In this document: one piece after another, positions 8,601 through 17,736 of the stretch | Layout: each line of letters begins with the position of its first letter | How positions within the stretch are numbered: the first letter of the stretch is position 1 | NCBI RefSeq assembly: GCF_044457565.1 | Contig: NZ_JBITGZ010000007.1 | Coordinates: 62,001 to 126,000, forward strand | DNA length: 64,000 bases | DNA from: Kitasatospora sp044457565 | GTDB taxonomy: Bacteria; Actinomycetota; Actinomycetes; Streptomycetales; Streptomycetaceae | Direction of reading: 5' to 3' | Program-made: the position numbers and the translations under genes | The notes under the pieces: model-generated | Database searches by the model: none | Told to the model about the DNA's origin: nothing | What the model saw: the letters and a program-made list of their open reading frames with translations, nothing else

Positions 8601-9658
8601 TCGTCACCCGGCGCGTAGAGGTAGAGGTTCTGCTTGGTGCTGCCGAGGAAGTCCAGCTGGTCGAGCCGCTGCTGCTGGGTCCACGGGGTGCCGTAGAAGG
8701 CCTCGGCGGTGCCGCGCACCGGTGCGCCGGAGGGCCAGTCGCGCAGGGTGATGCCGGGCAGGCCCAGGCTCCCCGCGTTCTGCTCCGGCACCGGCTGCGC
8801 CGTCTGCCCCTGGCCGGCCGGGACGGCGGCCAGCAGCTGGCGCATGCTCTGCGCCGCGTAGTAGGTGCCGGCCGGGTCCACGCCCGCGAGCACCACCGCG
8901 CCGTACGTCCCGCCGCCCTGCGCGGGCAGCTGGCCGGCCGACAGCACGTACCCGCCGGCCTTCAGCCCGCTCGGCGACGGCGCCGCCTCGGCCTTGCCGC
9001 CCGCGGCGACGGTGAGGTCGCGCAGCGTCTGGTCGAAGGAGGCGTCCGCGTCCTCGCCGGGCCCGCCGATGTACACCACCAGCGAGCCGGCGGCCGGAGC
9101 GGTGGCCTGCGGCGCGGGGACGACGTCGGTGGCGCCGGCGACGGCCAGCACCTCGCGCACGGCGTCCACGGCGCCGATGTCCGCCTTCGGCGCGACCACC
9201 AGGGTCACCGCGGCGGGCACCGTCACCGGCCGCCCGGCCACGGTCTGCTCCTGCGGCCGCGGGAACACCTGCGGGTTGCTGACACTGCCCAGCGGCGTCT
9301 GCGGCGCGCTGCTCACCACGTCGGCGGCCGGTGCCCCGGTCGCGTACGAGGGAGAGCTCACCAGCAGCCCGCCGACCACGGCGGCCGCCGACAGCGTCGC
9401 CGCGATCTGCAGCGTCCGGCGCCGGGGCGCCGGCGGCGCCAGCCGCTCGGCCCGCACCGACGGCAGCAGCGGCTCGGTGCCCTTGAGGTCCGCTATCAGC
9501 CGGTCGGCGGTACGGGGCGCCAGCTGACGCGCCGTCCGGGCGGTGGCACGCCGGGCGGTGAGCGCCGCCGGGTGCTGGAGCACCTCGCGCAGTGCCGGGC
9601 TCTGCTCCAACTGCTGCCTGAGCCGTCGGCCGGCGGCTACGGAAACACGGGCTTGCAC
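5648..9658 (-). CDS. GH84-type beta-N-acetylglucosaminidase with CBM32 domain
   Basis: 1336 residues from GTG 9658 (GAGGAGG six bases upstream; longer in-frame extension rejected). An unusual Arg/Ala-rich stretch of about 80 residues precedes one hydrophobic segment (81-106, ending SSPSYA), then a GH84 N-terminal domain and the catalytic barrel from about 312, with RGTAEAFYGTPW and QLQFLDVSYDEWHCDGD. A long helical region, NPCBM-like beta modules, an F5/8 type C (CBM32-like) domain containing DGDPKSRWSS, and a Pro/Ala-rich tail follow. The family removes terminal N-acetylglucosamine from glycans. The canonical Asp-Asp catalytic pair reads Leu427-Asp428, so activity or mechanism may differ. 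It acts outside the cell or anchored at the membrane. Confidence 0.85.
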   Translation of the reverse strand: MQARVSVAAGRRLRQQLEQSPALREVLQHPAALTARRATARTARQLAPRTADRLIADLKGTEPLLPSVRAERLAPPAPRRRTLQIAATLSAAAVVGGLLVSSPSYATGAPAADVVSSAPQTPLGSVSNPQVFPRPQEQTVAGRPVTVPAAVTLVVAPKADIGAVDAVREVLAVAGATDVVPAPQATAPAAGSLVVYIGGPGEDADASFDQTLRDLTVAAGGKAEAAPSPSGLKAGGYVLSAGQLPAQGGGTYGAVVLAGVDPAGTYYAAQSMRQLLAAVPAGQGQTAQPVPEQNAGSLGLPGITLRDWPSGAPVRGTAEAFYGTPWTQQQRLDQLDFLGSTKQNLYLYAPGDDAYRLSRWREAYPAARAADLRALGDRARENHITLGYAIDPGQSFCFSSDKDADALVAKLDGLRALGFGAFQLQFLDVSYDEWHCDGDRKVYGSGPAAAAKAQAELAAKVQQRLIAKHPGLAPLTVVPTEYHQQGSTPYRKALAAALPTSVQVAWSGVGVIPEKITGAQTADTGALYGHPLVTMDNYPVNDSTPDRLYLGAYAGRDPEVATRSAVLLTGAMQQPVASRVALATAGDFGWNPAGYRPEESWQAALRSLAGPTAGSAAGPDAALAAVTALAGNSSSSPLAKQESGYLAPLLDRFWAAVEPTSGSAPDVARLVEAAAPLREAFAAMAAASQTLSANRATSSLATETAPWLAPLREYGLAGQSAIDMLLAQRGGDGAAAWKARIELGKLREQVGQSPATVGAGVLGPFLERAVRTADGWAGVNVVGVTPTSTLGTANDHLPALMTDGAAETFYWSSAPPQPGDAVGLDLGAGRAVGTVTVLMGSWGNGPDSASAADDFIRDGVLEYSTGEGGWRELAKVRNQKTISAQVPAGTVVRAVRLRVTSAQKTAVAVREFTVSAPDDAPASISGGPAPAPGSSADAVLDGSPDHPYRAAKAPAAGDEPMTVELGAARPLDRLTVLTDPNVRASAAVQVRRQDGGWADIGTVQPGYNELPAGGLPADAIRLAWKPGGEPPVVNQVIPWYADTPVARLTMSDTTLDAVAGATVPAQVKAIVEAVRPDGANGELKTEVPAVAKGLTVTPTAPVTVPRGGRVGIPLLVTASAETPTGTYEVPVTLTVGGASLRQVVQVHVVPPTGGADLTAGATASSSADETPAFPAKAVADGDPKSRWSSPAVDGAWVQLELPQATRLGAAVLHWQSAYASSYRLQTSADGVTWTTVATVDDGKGGTETVRFDAPGAKFLRMQGVSRATKFGYSLYGIETYAVTAAPAPPGQGGQGGAGATSPSGQPTPPAAPAPTPGSTAPAAPAASAPAAPQPPH

Positions 9659-9984
9659 AGGGCCTCCTCGCGGATGGTTGCCCAGGTCAACGGGCCGGAC
9701 GCGCGGGTGTCTCCACGAGCTGCGACAGACCGGGGTACCGCGCCCCGCCACCCGCGATGCCACATCGCCGCCAAAGCCCACCAGCTGGGACTTCCGGTGT
9801 CAACGCCGGTGGCGTGAATGCCCCATTTGTTGGTCTTTGGCCGAGAGGTTGACTCCCACCCGCCAACACGCCGTCAACCGCTGTGCGGTTCCCGTACCGC
9901 GGAGCACGGCACGGGGCCCGCCGCGAATGATTCACGCGACGGGCCCCGGATCACCAGGAGGAACTGCTCAGTGCGCGGAGCGCG
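9659..9984 (-). other. Intergenic region with terminator at 9913-9947
   Basis: No gene seen. A hairpin with a 13-bp stem and one mismatch (GGGGCCCGCCGCG at 9913-9925 against 9935-9947) sits 38 bp beyond the stop of the leftward LamG remnant and is probably its terminator. An AT-richer patch near 9825-9860 is the likely promoter zone of the GH84 gene. Confidence 0.6.
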
Positions 9985-12900
9985 TCACCTGACCGGTGCC
10001 GGGATGGGGGCGGTCCGCAGATTCGGGATGATCCACTGCTGGGAAGCGCCGGAGTGGCAGTCCCACAGCTGGAGCCGGTTGCCGTTGGTCGCGTTCCAGC
10101 CGGGCAGGTCGAGACAGCGCCCCGAAGCCGGGTTGTAGATCCAGCCGGCGGCGGTCGGAACCCACATCTGGGACGTGCTGCCGTTGCAGGAGTGGTACTC
10201 CGTCGGCGTCCCGTTGCCGGTGCCCGAGTTCTGCGCTGTGAGGCAGCCGCCGAGGACCCGGACGGTGCCGTCTCCCGCCAGCGAGAACTGCTGCGACGTG
10301 TCGCCGTGGCAGGCCCAGAGCTGGATCGCGGTGCCGTCGGCGGTGCCGAAGCCGTTGTCGTCGACACACATCCCTTGGTTCACGCCCGAGGCGATGGTCC
10401 CGGTGGTGCCGTTCGCGGTCGGGGAGACCGCGAACGGATAGACGGTGGTGGCGCTCACGCTGCCGTCGAACGACGAGGACGCGGCGCCCTGGTACCGGTA
10501 GCGGCCCAGTTCGAAGGCGTGTGTGGGGGCGCTGCTCTGGGCGGCGGTGTGGTAGCCCGTGCCGGCGAGAATGCCGTCGACATACAGGGCCATCAACCCG
10601 CTGAGCGCGTTGTAGGAGGCGGTGACCTGGGTCCAGACACCCACCCGGGAGGCGGAGTTCGGGTTGATGAGGTCGGTGTACTGGTATGACCAGCCGTCGT
10701 CGTCGGCGTAGCTCAGCGCGAAGCGCCAGGCCTTGCCGCCGCCGTCGTTGTAGAGGATGAAGTCGCTGCCCCGGTTGCCCTGCTGGCTGGCGACCACACC
10801 GCCGGCGGCACCCGTCTTGACCCACGTCGAGATGGTGAAGCTCTTCCGGGTGTCGATCACCGGGTTGTTCATGGTGATGACGGAGCCGCTACCCGGGGAG
10901 AACGTGGCCACGGTGGCTGCCTTGCCGCCGGGGGAGTCCGAGGTCCAGCTGACACCGGAGGCGGTGCCGGCGAACCGGCCCTGGTCGTCGGCGACGGTGT
11001 TGCCGCCGTCCGGGGCGGCCAGCCAGGAGGCGGTGGGCCGGTTGAGGTTGCTCAGCAGGGCCGGCTGAGCCGCGAGTCCCGTGACGGTCGCTCCGGTCGC
11101 GGTGCCCTCGGGCGCCTTGGTCCCGATACCGGTCCAGGACACGAGCTGGCTGCCGGAGTCGACGCCCCACAGGTCGGGCACGCCGTCGCCGGTGGTGTCA
11201 CCGACGGAACCGACGGTGGGGTAGAGCCGGGGGTCCACGCCGCCCGCGATCGAGCCCTTGGTCGGATCGGTGAAGCCGGACAGGTCGGGTGCGGTGGCGG
11301 TGCCCGTGATCGCGAAGGCGTGCACGCTGCCGTCCTGCTTCGAGCGGGCCCAGACGCTCGGCTGATCGGTGCCCTTCGTCGGGCCGGGGGTGATCAGGTC
11401 GTAGGAGTTCCAGAGCTGGTCGTTGCCGGACAGCAGGACGGCGGGACCGTCGAGCTTCTTCGGGCTGGTCGAGGTGCCCAGCCAGAGCCTGCCGTTCTCG
11501 ATGAAGAGCAGCGAGGTGCGGGGAAGCCCGTAGGTCCCGGCGCCGGTCTTGATGGCCGAGTCACCGGAGTACGAGCCGAGGGCGGCGATCTGGCTGACCT
11601 TGGACCAGTCGGCGTCGCGGTAGCCGTAGTCGGCGCAGCTGATCTCGGTGAAGTCGGACTTCAGACAGCTCGCCGGCTTGTCGACGGAGACCGCGGCCTG
11701 GCTGTCGAAGCGTCCGTTGCGGTCGTTGACGTACAGGTAGAGCTCCGGCGCGTACGTGCCGTCGGCCAGCCGCTGGTGGGCGACCAGGTCGTCGACCGTC
11801 GCCTCGCTCAGCGAACCGCGGTGGGTGATCTGGACGTTGCTCCAGCCGTTCCCCCCGGGCGCCGACGAGATCCGGGCGTTGGGCGCCGTGTACGGGTCGC
11901 TGCCGCCGCCGATCAGCCGCAGGTTGCCAGAGCCGTCGGGAAGCAGGATGTCCGACTTCCTGTCGCCGGTGATGTCACCGAGGATCGGCTTCGGGCCGTT
12001 GGGGTTGGACGGCGCGTAGTAGCTGTAGGAGACCGGCTGGGACATGTTCCCGGCGTTGTCCTGGGTCTGCAGGAAGAGGAAGTTGGTGCCCCAGTGCGCC
12101 GGTGCGATCTTCACGTCCACGGATCCGTTGTCGATCCGGACGATGTGGCTGTCGGTGTCGGTGCAGTGCCAGCCGGTGGCCGCCGCCTGGATCGGGTCGG
12201 TGGTCCAGCGGGCGCAGGCGAGGCCGGAGGAACGGCCACCGGTGGCCGGCGCCGGGTCGGTGCCGGTGAGGGTGAAGGTCCCCTCCTCGTTCTCGAACTT
12301 CGGGTGGCCCCCGAGGGTGCCGGACTCAGGGAAGTCCGCCGAGGTGACCCGGGCGGTCGGCGGGGTCCGGTCGATGCGCAGGAAGCACATCTCGGTGGAC
12401 GGGCTGCCGAGGGTGCCGTCGCTGGTGCTGGCCGTCCAGCCGTACTGGTGACCGTCGATCAGGGGACCGACGCTGGCCGTGACATCACCGGAGCTGCTGC
12501 CCCAGCCGGGCTGGAAGTACTGCGACTGGCCACCGTTGTCGTCGTCCCAGAGCTTGAAGGTGGTCCAGAGTTGCTCGCCGGTCGGCGAGTTGGTCCGCGC
12601 GGTCAGGGTGATGTCGGTGTTGACGCCGATCCAGCCGGGGTTGTCCCACGGATTGGTGGTGCCGGGCGTGGAACAGGGGTTGTACGAGCCGTCCCTGGCG
12701 AAGGCAGGAGCGGGGTTGGCGCGCGGCCACCAGGTGCCCGGGGCGATGTCGTAGGTCACCACGACGTGCGGGTTGTTGGCGAACCGCTGGCGGTAGTACT
12801 TGTTCTGCTCGTCGTCAGGGGCGAAGCCGAAGGTGAAGGAACCCCAGTGCCCGGACGCCGCGTCGCGCATCTGGCTTGTGACGTCGTACTCGATGCCACC

Positions 12901-13296
12901 GGTGCCCGCGACCCAGTTGCCGCCGATCTTGGCGCAGCCCTGCATGGTGGAGCCGGTGCCACAGGGCTGGGCGTTCCACCGGGTCCACGTGTTGATGTCC
13001 GGGTTGGCCGAGGTCCCCGTCCAGTACAGGCCCATCGGCGTGGAGGTCGACGGGCTGGAGGACGAGACGATGTTGGCGTACAGCTTCGCACCGAGAACGG
13101 TGGTGTTCCAGATCTGGGAGTTGATGCCGACCTGGAAGTACGCTCGGGTGCGGCCCGTCTCCGGGCACGGGTTGGCCGAGTTGATGTACCCGCAGTAGCC
13201 GGCGGCCGGCTTGTCCTGGTTGTACGACGTGCTGTTGTACTGCCGGCTCTCGGGGAAGTACTCCTGGACCTGGGTGGCTATGAGATCTTTCTCTGT
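9985..13296 (-). pseudogene. 5'-truncated LamG / ricin-type beta-trefoil exoprotein
   Basis: The frame is open from 13296 to 9985 but begins right after a stop codon with no credible start; recognisable sequence starts abruptly at TQVQEYFPESRQYNS. The intact relative at 41009-45421 in this window has about 370 residues more at this end, including the signal peptide, so the export signal is lost here. Retained parts: a DNRLRE-like N-terminal module, fibronectin-like repeats, FG-GAP-like segments (ILGDITGDRKSDILLPDGSG), a LamG/concanavalin-like domain (near DTRKSFTISTWVKTG) and a C-terminal ricin B-type trefoil with repeated QxW motifs. A shorter product could start at ATG 13035 but would not be exported. 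The relative is associated with an RHS protein. Confidence 0.8.
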
Positions 13297-13549
13297 TCAA
13301 GGCCGCACGTTCGCTGCTCTGATCATCTTGAGTGACTACAACGACTTTGACGCCATGGAAGTCGTCGAGACGATCGACGGCGTGCGTGGCGAGCGCCTTC
13401 TGGAGTTCAGGCTTTACGCTCACTCGGCTTGCCTGAGCACCCTCGGTCCGGAGGTCGAGATCCCTCTGCTCAGGGCTTCCACGGAGATCTTCCGGGAGGA
13501 GTTCCTAGAGCCCAGACAGAAGGCGGGCCTGCCTTGCCCACCGTGGTAG
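13280..13549 (+). CDS. Small protein of unknown function, possibly a 5'-truncated gene
   Basis: 89 residues from ATG 13280 to TAG, in frame with a longer extension to 13211 that lies inside the LamG remnant. I do not recognise the family. It is acidic with alternating hydrophobic residues (FAALIILSDYNDF, EVVETIDG, LLEFRLYAHS), suggesting a small alpha/beta domain. Codon use differs from its neighbours, with TTT, TCT, GTT, TTG and CTA present, which points to acquired DNA. No good ribosome-binding site precedes the ATG, and its 5' end abuts the broken end of the LamG gene, so it may itself be the tail of a larger gene. A clear terminator follows. Small immunity-type proteins are one possibility, not shown. 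Confidence 0.5.
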   Translation: MRSFSVQGRTFAALIILSDYNDFDAMEVVETIDGVRGERLLEFRLYAHSACLSTLGPEVEIPLLRASTEIFREEFLEPRQKAGLPCPPW

Positions 13550-13569
13550 TCGCCGGCGCTCACCCGTAG

Positions 13570-13603
13570 AAGCCGCCCCCGAGTTCGTGCTCGGGGGCGG
13601 CTT
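13570..13603 (+). terminator. Hairpin after the 89-residue gene
   Basis: Perfect 14-bp stem AAGCCGCCCCCGAG / CTCGGGGGCGGCTT with a 6-nt loop, 20 bp after the TAG at 13549. It supports the view that the upstream small frame was a real transcription unit. Confidence 0.75.
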
Positions 13604-13777
13604 GGGCGTTCTGTGCGCCGTCGTGAGCGGCCGGGAGCCCGTCGTCCCGGATGCGGGTGCTTCACCCGTACCGGGGCACCGGGGTGGTGGGGTCGTGTCG
13701 TGCGGGGTCGGGGGTGGCGGGCGCGGGTAGGACTGTGGCTGTCGCGTTGGGCGTCGTCGAGAGCGCAGGAGCCGCGA

Positions 13778-15982
13778 GTGGCCGCATACCTGGACCGTGA
13801 TGAAGCAGGCAGCCGGCAGGTGCCGGCGCAGGACGCCCCGCCGCCGCCACCGGAGTTGGTGGCGCTGGCGCACGCGCACGGGGTGGACAGCAGCTACGAC
13901 CCCGGCAGCGGGCCCGTCCCGGTGGGCGCGCACACACTGGTCGCGGTGCTCGCCGCGCTCGGGGTGGACGCCACGACGCCGCAGGCCGTCCGGGCGTCGC
14001 TGGAGCGTCACCGGGCCGAGACGGCGGCGCGGTTGCTGCCCCCGTGCGTGGTGGTCCGGGCCGGGCGGCGCACGGCGCTGGACATCCCGGGCGACGCCCG
14101 CCTGAGCGTGGAGCTGGAGGACGGGGGCGTCTGGGAGCTGGCGCCGGCCCGCTCGCACTGGCTGCCCGCGGACCTGCCGCTGGGCCGCCACCGGCTGCGG
14201 GTGACGGCCGGTGAGCGTTCGGCCGAGGCCCCGCTGATCGTCGCGCCCGCCCGGCTGCCCGGTCTCCAGGGCCGCAGCTGGGGCTTCCTCGCGCAGCTGT
14301 ACTCCGTGCTGTCCGAACGATCCTGGGGGATGGGCGACCTCGGGGACCTCGCCGAGCTGGCCCAGTGGGCGGGCGCCGAGCTCGGGGCGGGCTTCGTCCA
14401 GATCAACCCGCTGCACGCCGGGCTGCCCGGAGTGCCCTCGGACCCTTCCCCCTACCGTCCCTCCTCGCGCCGCTTCGCCGACCCGGTGCACCTGCGGATC
14501 GAGGCCGTCCCCGAGTACGCCTACCTCGCGCCGGAGCAGCGTGAGCGGGTGCAGGAGTGCGCCCGCCGGGCGGCCCTGCTGCGCGAGGAGGTGCTGCACC
14601 ACGACGGCCTGATCGACCGGGACGCCGTCTGGGCGCTCAAGCGCGAGGCGCTGAAGGTGCTGCACCTCGTCCCGCGCGGACCGGGGCGCGAGGCCGTGTA
14701 CCGGGCGTACGTGCGCCGCGAGGGCGCCTGGCTGGAGCGGCACGCCGTCTGGTCGGCGCTGGCCGAGCAGCACGGCAGCGACTGGCACAGCTGGCCCAAG
14801 GGCCTGCGCCGCCCCGACAGCCCGCATGTCGCCGGCGCCAAGGCCGACCTGGCGGAGCGGATCGAGTTCCACCGCTGGCTGGCCTGGCAGGTGGACGAGC
14901 AGCTCGGGCAGGCCCAGCTCGCCGCCGAGCGGGCGGGCATGCCCGTCGGCCTGATCCACGACCTCGCCGTCGGCGCCCACCCGCACGGCGCCGACGCCTG
15001 GGCACTCCAGGACGTCCTCGCCACCGGCATCGCCGTCGGCGCCCCGCCCGACGCCTTCAACGCCCACGGCCAGGACTGGGGCCTGCCACCCTGGCGCCCC
15101 GACGCCCTCGCCGTCGCCGGCTACGCGCCGTACGCCGAACTGCTGCGTTCGGCCGCGCGGCACGCCGGGGCGATCCGGATCGACCACGTGATGGGCCTGT
15201 TCCGGCTCTGGTGGGTGCCGGCCGGCCACCCGCCCACCGAAGGCGCGTACGTGCGCTACGACGCGGAGGCGATGCTCGGGGTGCTGGCACTGGAGGCGCA
15301 CCGGGCGGGCACGGTGGTGATCGGTGAGGATCTCGGCACCGTCGAGCCCGGGGTGCGCGAGGAGCTGGCCGCCCGGGGGATCCTCGGCACCTCGGTGCTC
15401 TGGTTCGAGCGGGACTGGCAGGCGAAGGGCGAGATCCTGCCGCCCGAGCGCTGGCGGGCCCGGTGCCTGGCCACCCTCACCACCCACGACCTGCCCAGCA
15501 CGGCCGCCCGGCTGACCGGTGAGCACGTCGAGCTGCGCCACCGGCTCGGCCTGCTGGCCCGGGCACTGGGCGAGGAGCAGGCGGAGGCCGCCGCCGAGCT
15601 GGCCGACTGGCGCGCCGAGCTGGCCAGGCTGGGCCTGCTGGCGCCGGGCGAGCCGCTGGACGAGCGGGCGCTGCACCGCTTCCTGCTGGCGACCCCGGCC
15701 GAGCTGGTCGGCGTCTGGCTGCCCGACACGGTCGGTGACCCGCGCCCGCAGAACCTGCCGGGCACCTGGGACCAGTACCCGAACTGGCGGCTGCCGGTGG
15801 CGGACGGCACCGGCGAACCCGTCACCCTGGACCAGGTCGCCGCCGCCCCGGGCGCCGCACGGCTGGCCGGGCTGCTGGCGGACCTCTCGGCGGGGCTGCC
15901 GGCCGGGCGGGCGGCGGGGCGGGAGACGGAGCGGCCCGCGGACCGGCCCGAAAGGCCGACCCCGGCGCGCGGCGGCAGCTAA
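13778..15982 (+). CDS. malQ: 4-alpha-glucanotransferase (amylomaltase)
   Basis: 734 residues, GH77 family. It transfers alpha-1,4-glucan chains between maltodextrins in the cytoplasm, working with phosphorylase in glycogen and maltose use. Catalytic signatures: nucleophile Asp469 in IRIDHVMGL, acid/base Glu517 in VIGEDLG and Asp571 in TTHDLPS. The substrate-channel motif FVQINPLHA with PSDPSPYRPSSRRF is intact. The N-terminal 150 residues form the extra domain found in actinobacterial MalQ. The start is GTG 13778 with AGGAG eight bases upstream; the frame is open from 13613 but the upstream part looks non-coding. It is followed after 21 bp by a small membrane-protein gene. Confidence 0.95.
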   Translation: MAAYLDRDEAGSRQVPAQDAPPPPPELVALAHAHGVDSSYDPGSGPVPVGAHTLVAVLAALGVDATTPQAVRASLERHRAETAARLLPPCVVVRAGRRTALDIPGDARLSVELEDGGVWELAPARSHWLPADLPLGRHRLRVTAGERSAEAPLIVAPARLPGLQGRSWGFLAQLYSVLSERSWGMGDLGDLAELAQWAGAELGAGFVQINPLHAGLPGVPSDPSPYRPSSRRFADPVHLRIEAVPEYAYLAPEQRERVQECARRAALLREEVLHHDGLIDRDAVWALKREALKVLHLVPRGPGREAVYRAYVRREGAWLERHAVWSALAEQHGSDWHSWPKGLRRPDSPHVAGAKADLAERIEFHRWLAWQVDEQLGQAQLAAERAGMPVGLIHDLAVGAHPHGADAWALQDVLATGIAVGAPPDAFNAHGQDWGLPPWRPDALAVAGYAPYAELLRSAARHAGAIRIDHVMGLFRLWWVPAGHPPTEGAYVRYDAEAMLGVLALEAHRAGTVVIGEDLGTVEPGVREELAARGILGTSVLWFERDWQAKGEILPPERWRARCLATLTTHDLPSTAARLTGEHVELRHRLGLLARALGEEQAEAAAELADWRAELARLGLLAPGEPLDERALHRFLLATPAELVGVWLPDTVGDPRPQNLPGTWDQYPNWRLPVADGTGEPVTLDQVAAAPGAARLAGLLADLSAGLPAGRAAGRETERPADRPERPTPARGGS

Positions 15983-16003
15983 GGGGCCGGTACCTTGGGA
16001 AAC

Positions 16004-16237
16004 GTGGACAAGAGGAACGCTTTGCGCGCTGGTGCGGTCACCGCAGCGGCCACGCTGATGATGCTGATGACGTCGCCCGCCATGGCCCTGATCAGTGACG
16101 ACGGCGACGACCCGGGCCCCGGCCTGACCGTCGCCCAGACGCTCGGTCTCTACGTCGGGATCCCGGTCGCCTCGTTCCTGATCATCGCCGGCCTGGTCAT
16201 GCTGCCGTCGTGGATCGGCAAGGACAAGAAGAGCTAG
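16004..16237 (+). CDS. Small exported membrane protein
   Basis: 77 residues from GTG 16004; TTG 15995 is an in-frame alternative giving 80. An N-terminal signal-like segment (ALRAGAVTAAATLMMLMTS) ends near AMA, then an acidic linker DDGDDPGPG, then a membrane helix (LYVGIPVASFLIIAGLVML) and a short basic tail. The layout predicts a small type I membrane protein or a two-helix hairpin. I know of similar small proteins in many streptomycetes but no function. It lies 21 bp behind malQ and is probably co-transcribed with it. Strong terminator just downstream. Confidence 0.8.
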   Translation: MDKRNALRAGAVTAAATLMMLMTSPAMALISDDGDDPGPGLTVAQTLGLYVGIPVASFLIIAGLVMLPSWIGKDKKS

Positions 16238-16258
16238 GGGCCTGCGGGCCCGTCGCCT

Positions 16259-16305
16259 CACACCGCTGCCCCGCCGGCCACGAAGGCCGGCGGGGCAGCG
16301 GTGTG
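16259..16305. terminator. Strong bidirectional terminator
   Basis: Perfect 21-bp stem (left arm 16259-16279, right arm 16285-16305) with loop ACGAA, between the rightward small membrane-protein gene and the leftward subtilase gene. One of the longest perfect hairpins in the window. Confidence 0.9.
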
Positions 16306-16316
16306 TGCGCCGGTGG

Positions 16317-17528
<1,212 letters not shown>

Positions 17529-17663
17529 GTGAGGCTCCGTTCGGGACGAGGGGGTGGCCGTCCGGGGCAGGGGCAGCCCCGTAAGTACGATCACCTGATC
17601 CTTCGTCTGTGGAGATCCGGAGCTTGAGTCCTGCCACTCGATCGGAGCAGGACGGCCGCACGC

Positions 17664-17699
17664 CGAAGGGGCGGACTCCCGCAGGAGCCCGCCCCTTCG
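17664..17699 (-). terminator. Hairpin after pepN
   Basis: 16-bp stem with one mismatch (CGAAGGGGCGGACTCC at 17664-17679, right arm 17684-17699), 38 bp past the pepN stop on the leftward strand. Confidence 0.75.
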
Positions 17700-17736
17700 A
17701 CCGCGCTTCAGCGCCGCGGCGTCGGCCGCCGCGGCG

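Noticed and set aside
5651..9817. 1388-codon rightward open frame
   Set aside because: Antisense shadow of the GH84 gene.
9985..13035. Intact 1016-residue gene starting at ATG 13035
   Set aside because: Homologous sequence continues in frame upstream to about 13290 and then stops abruptly, and there is no signal peptide. Treated as a truncated gene.
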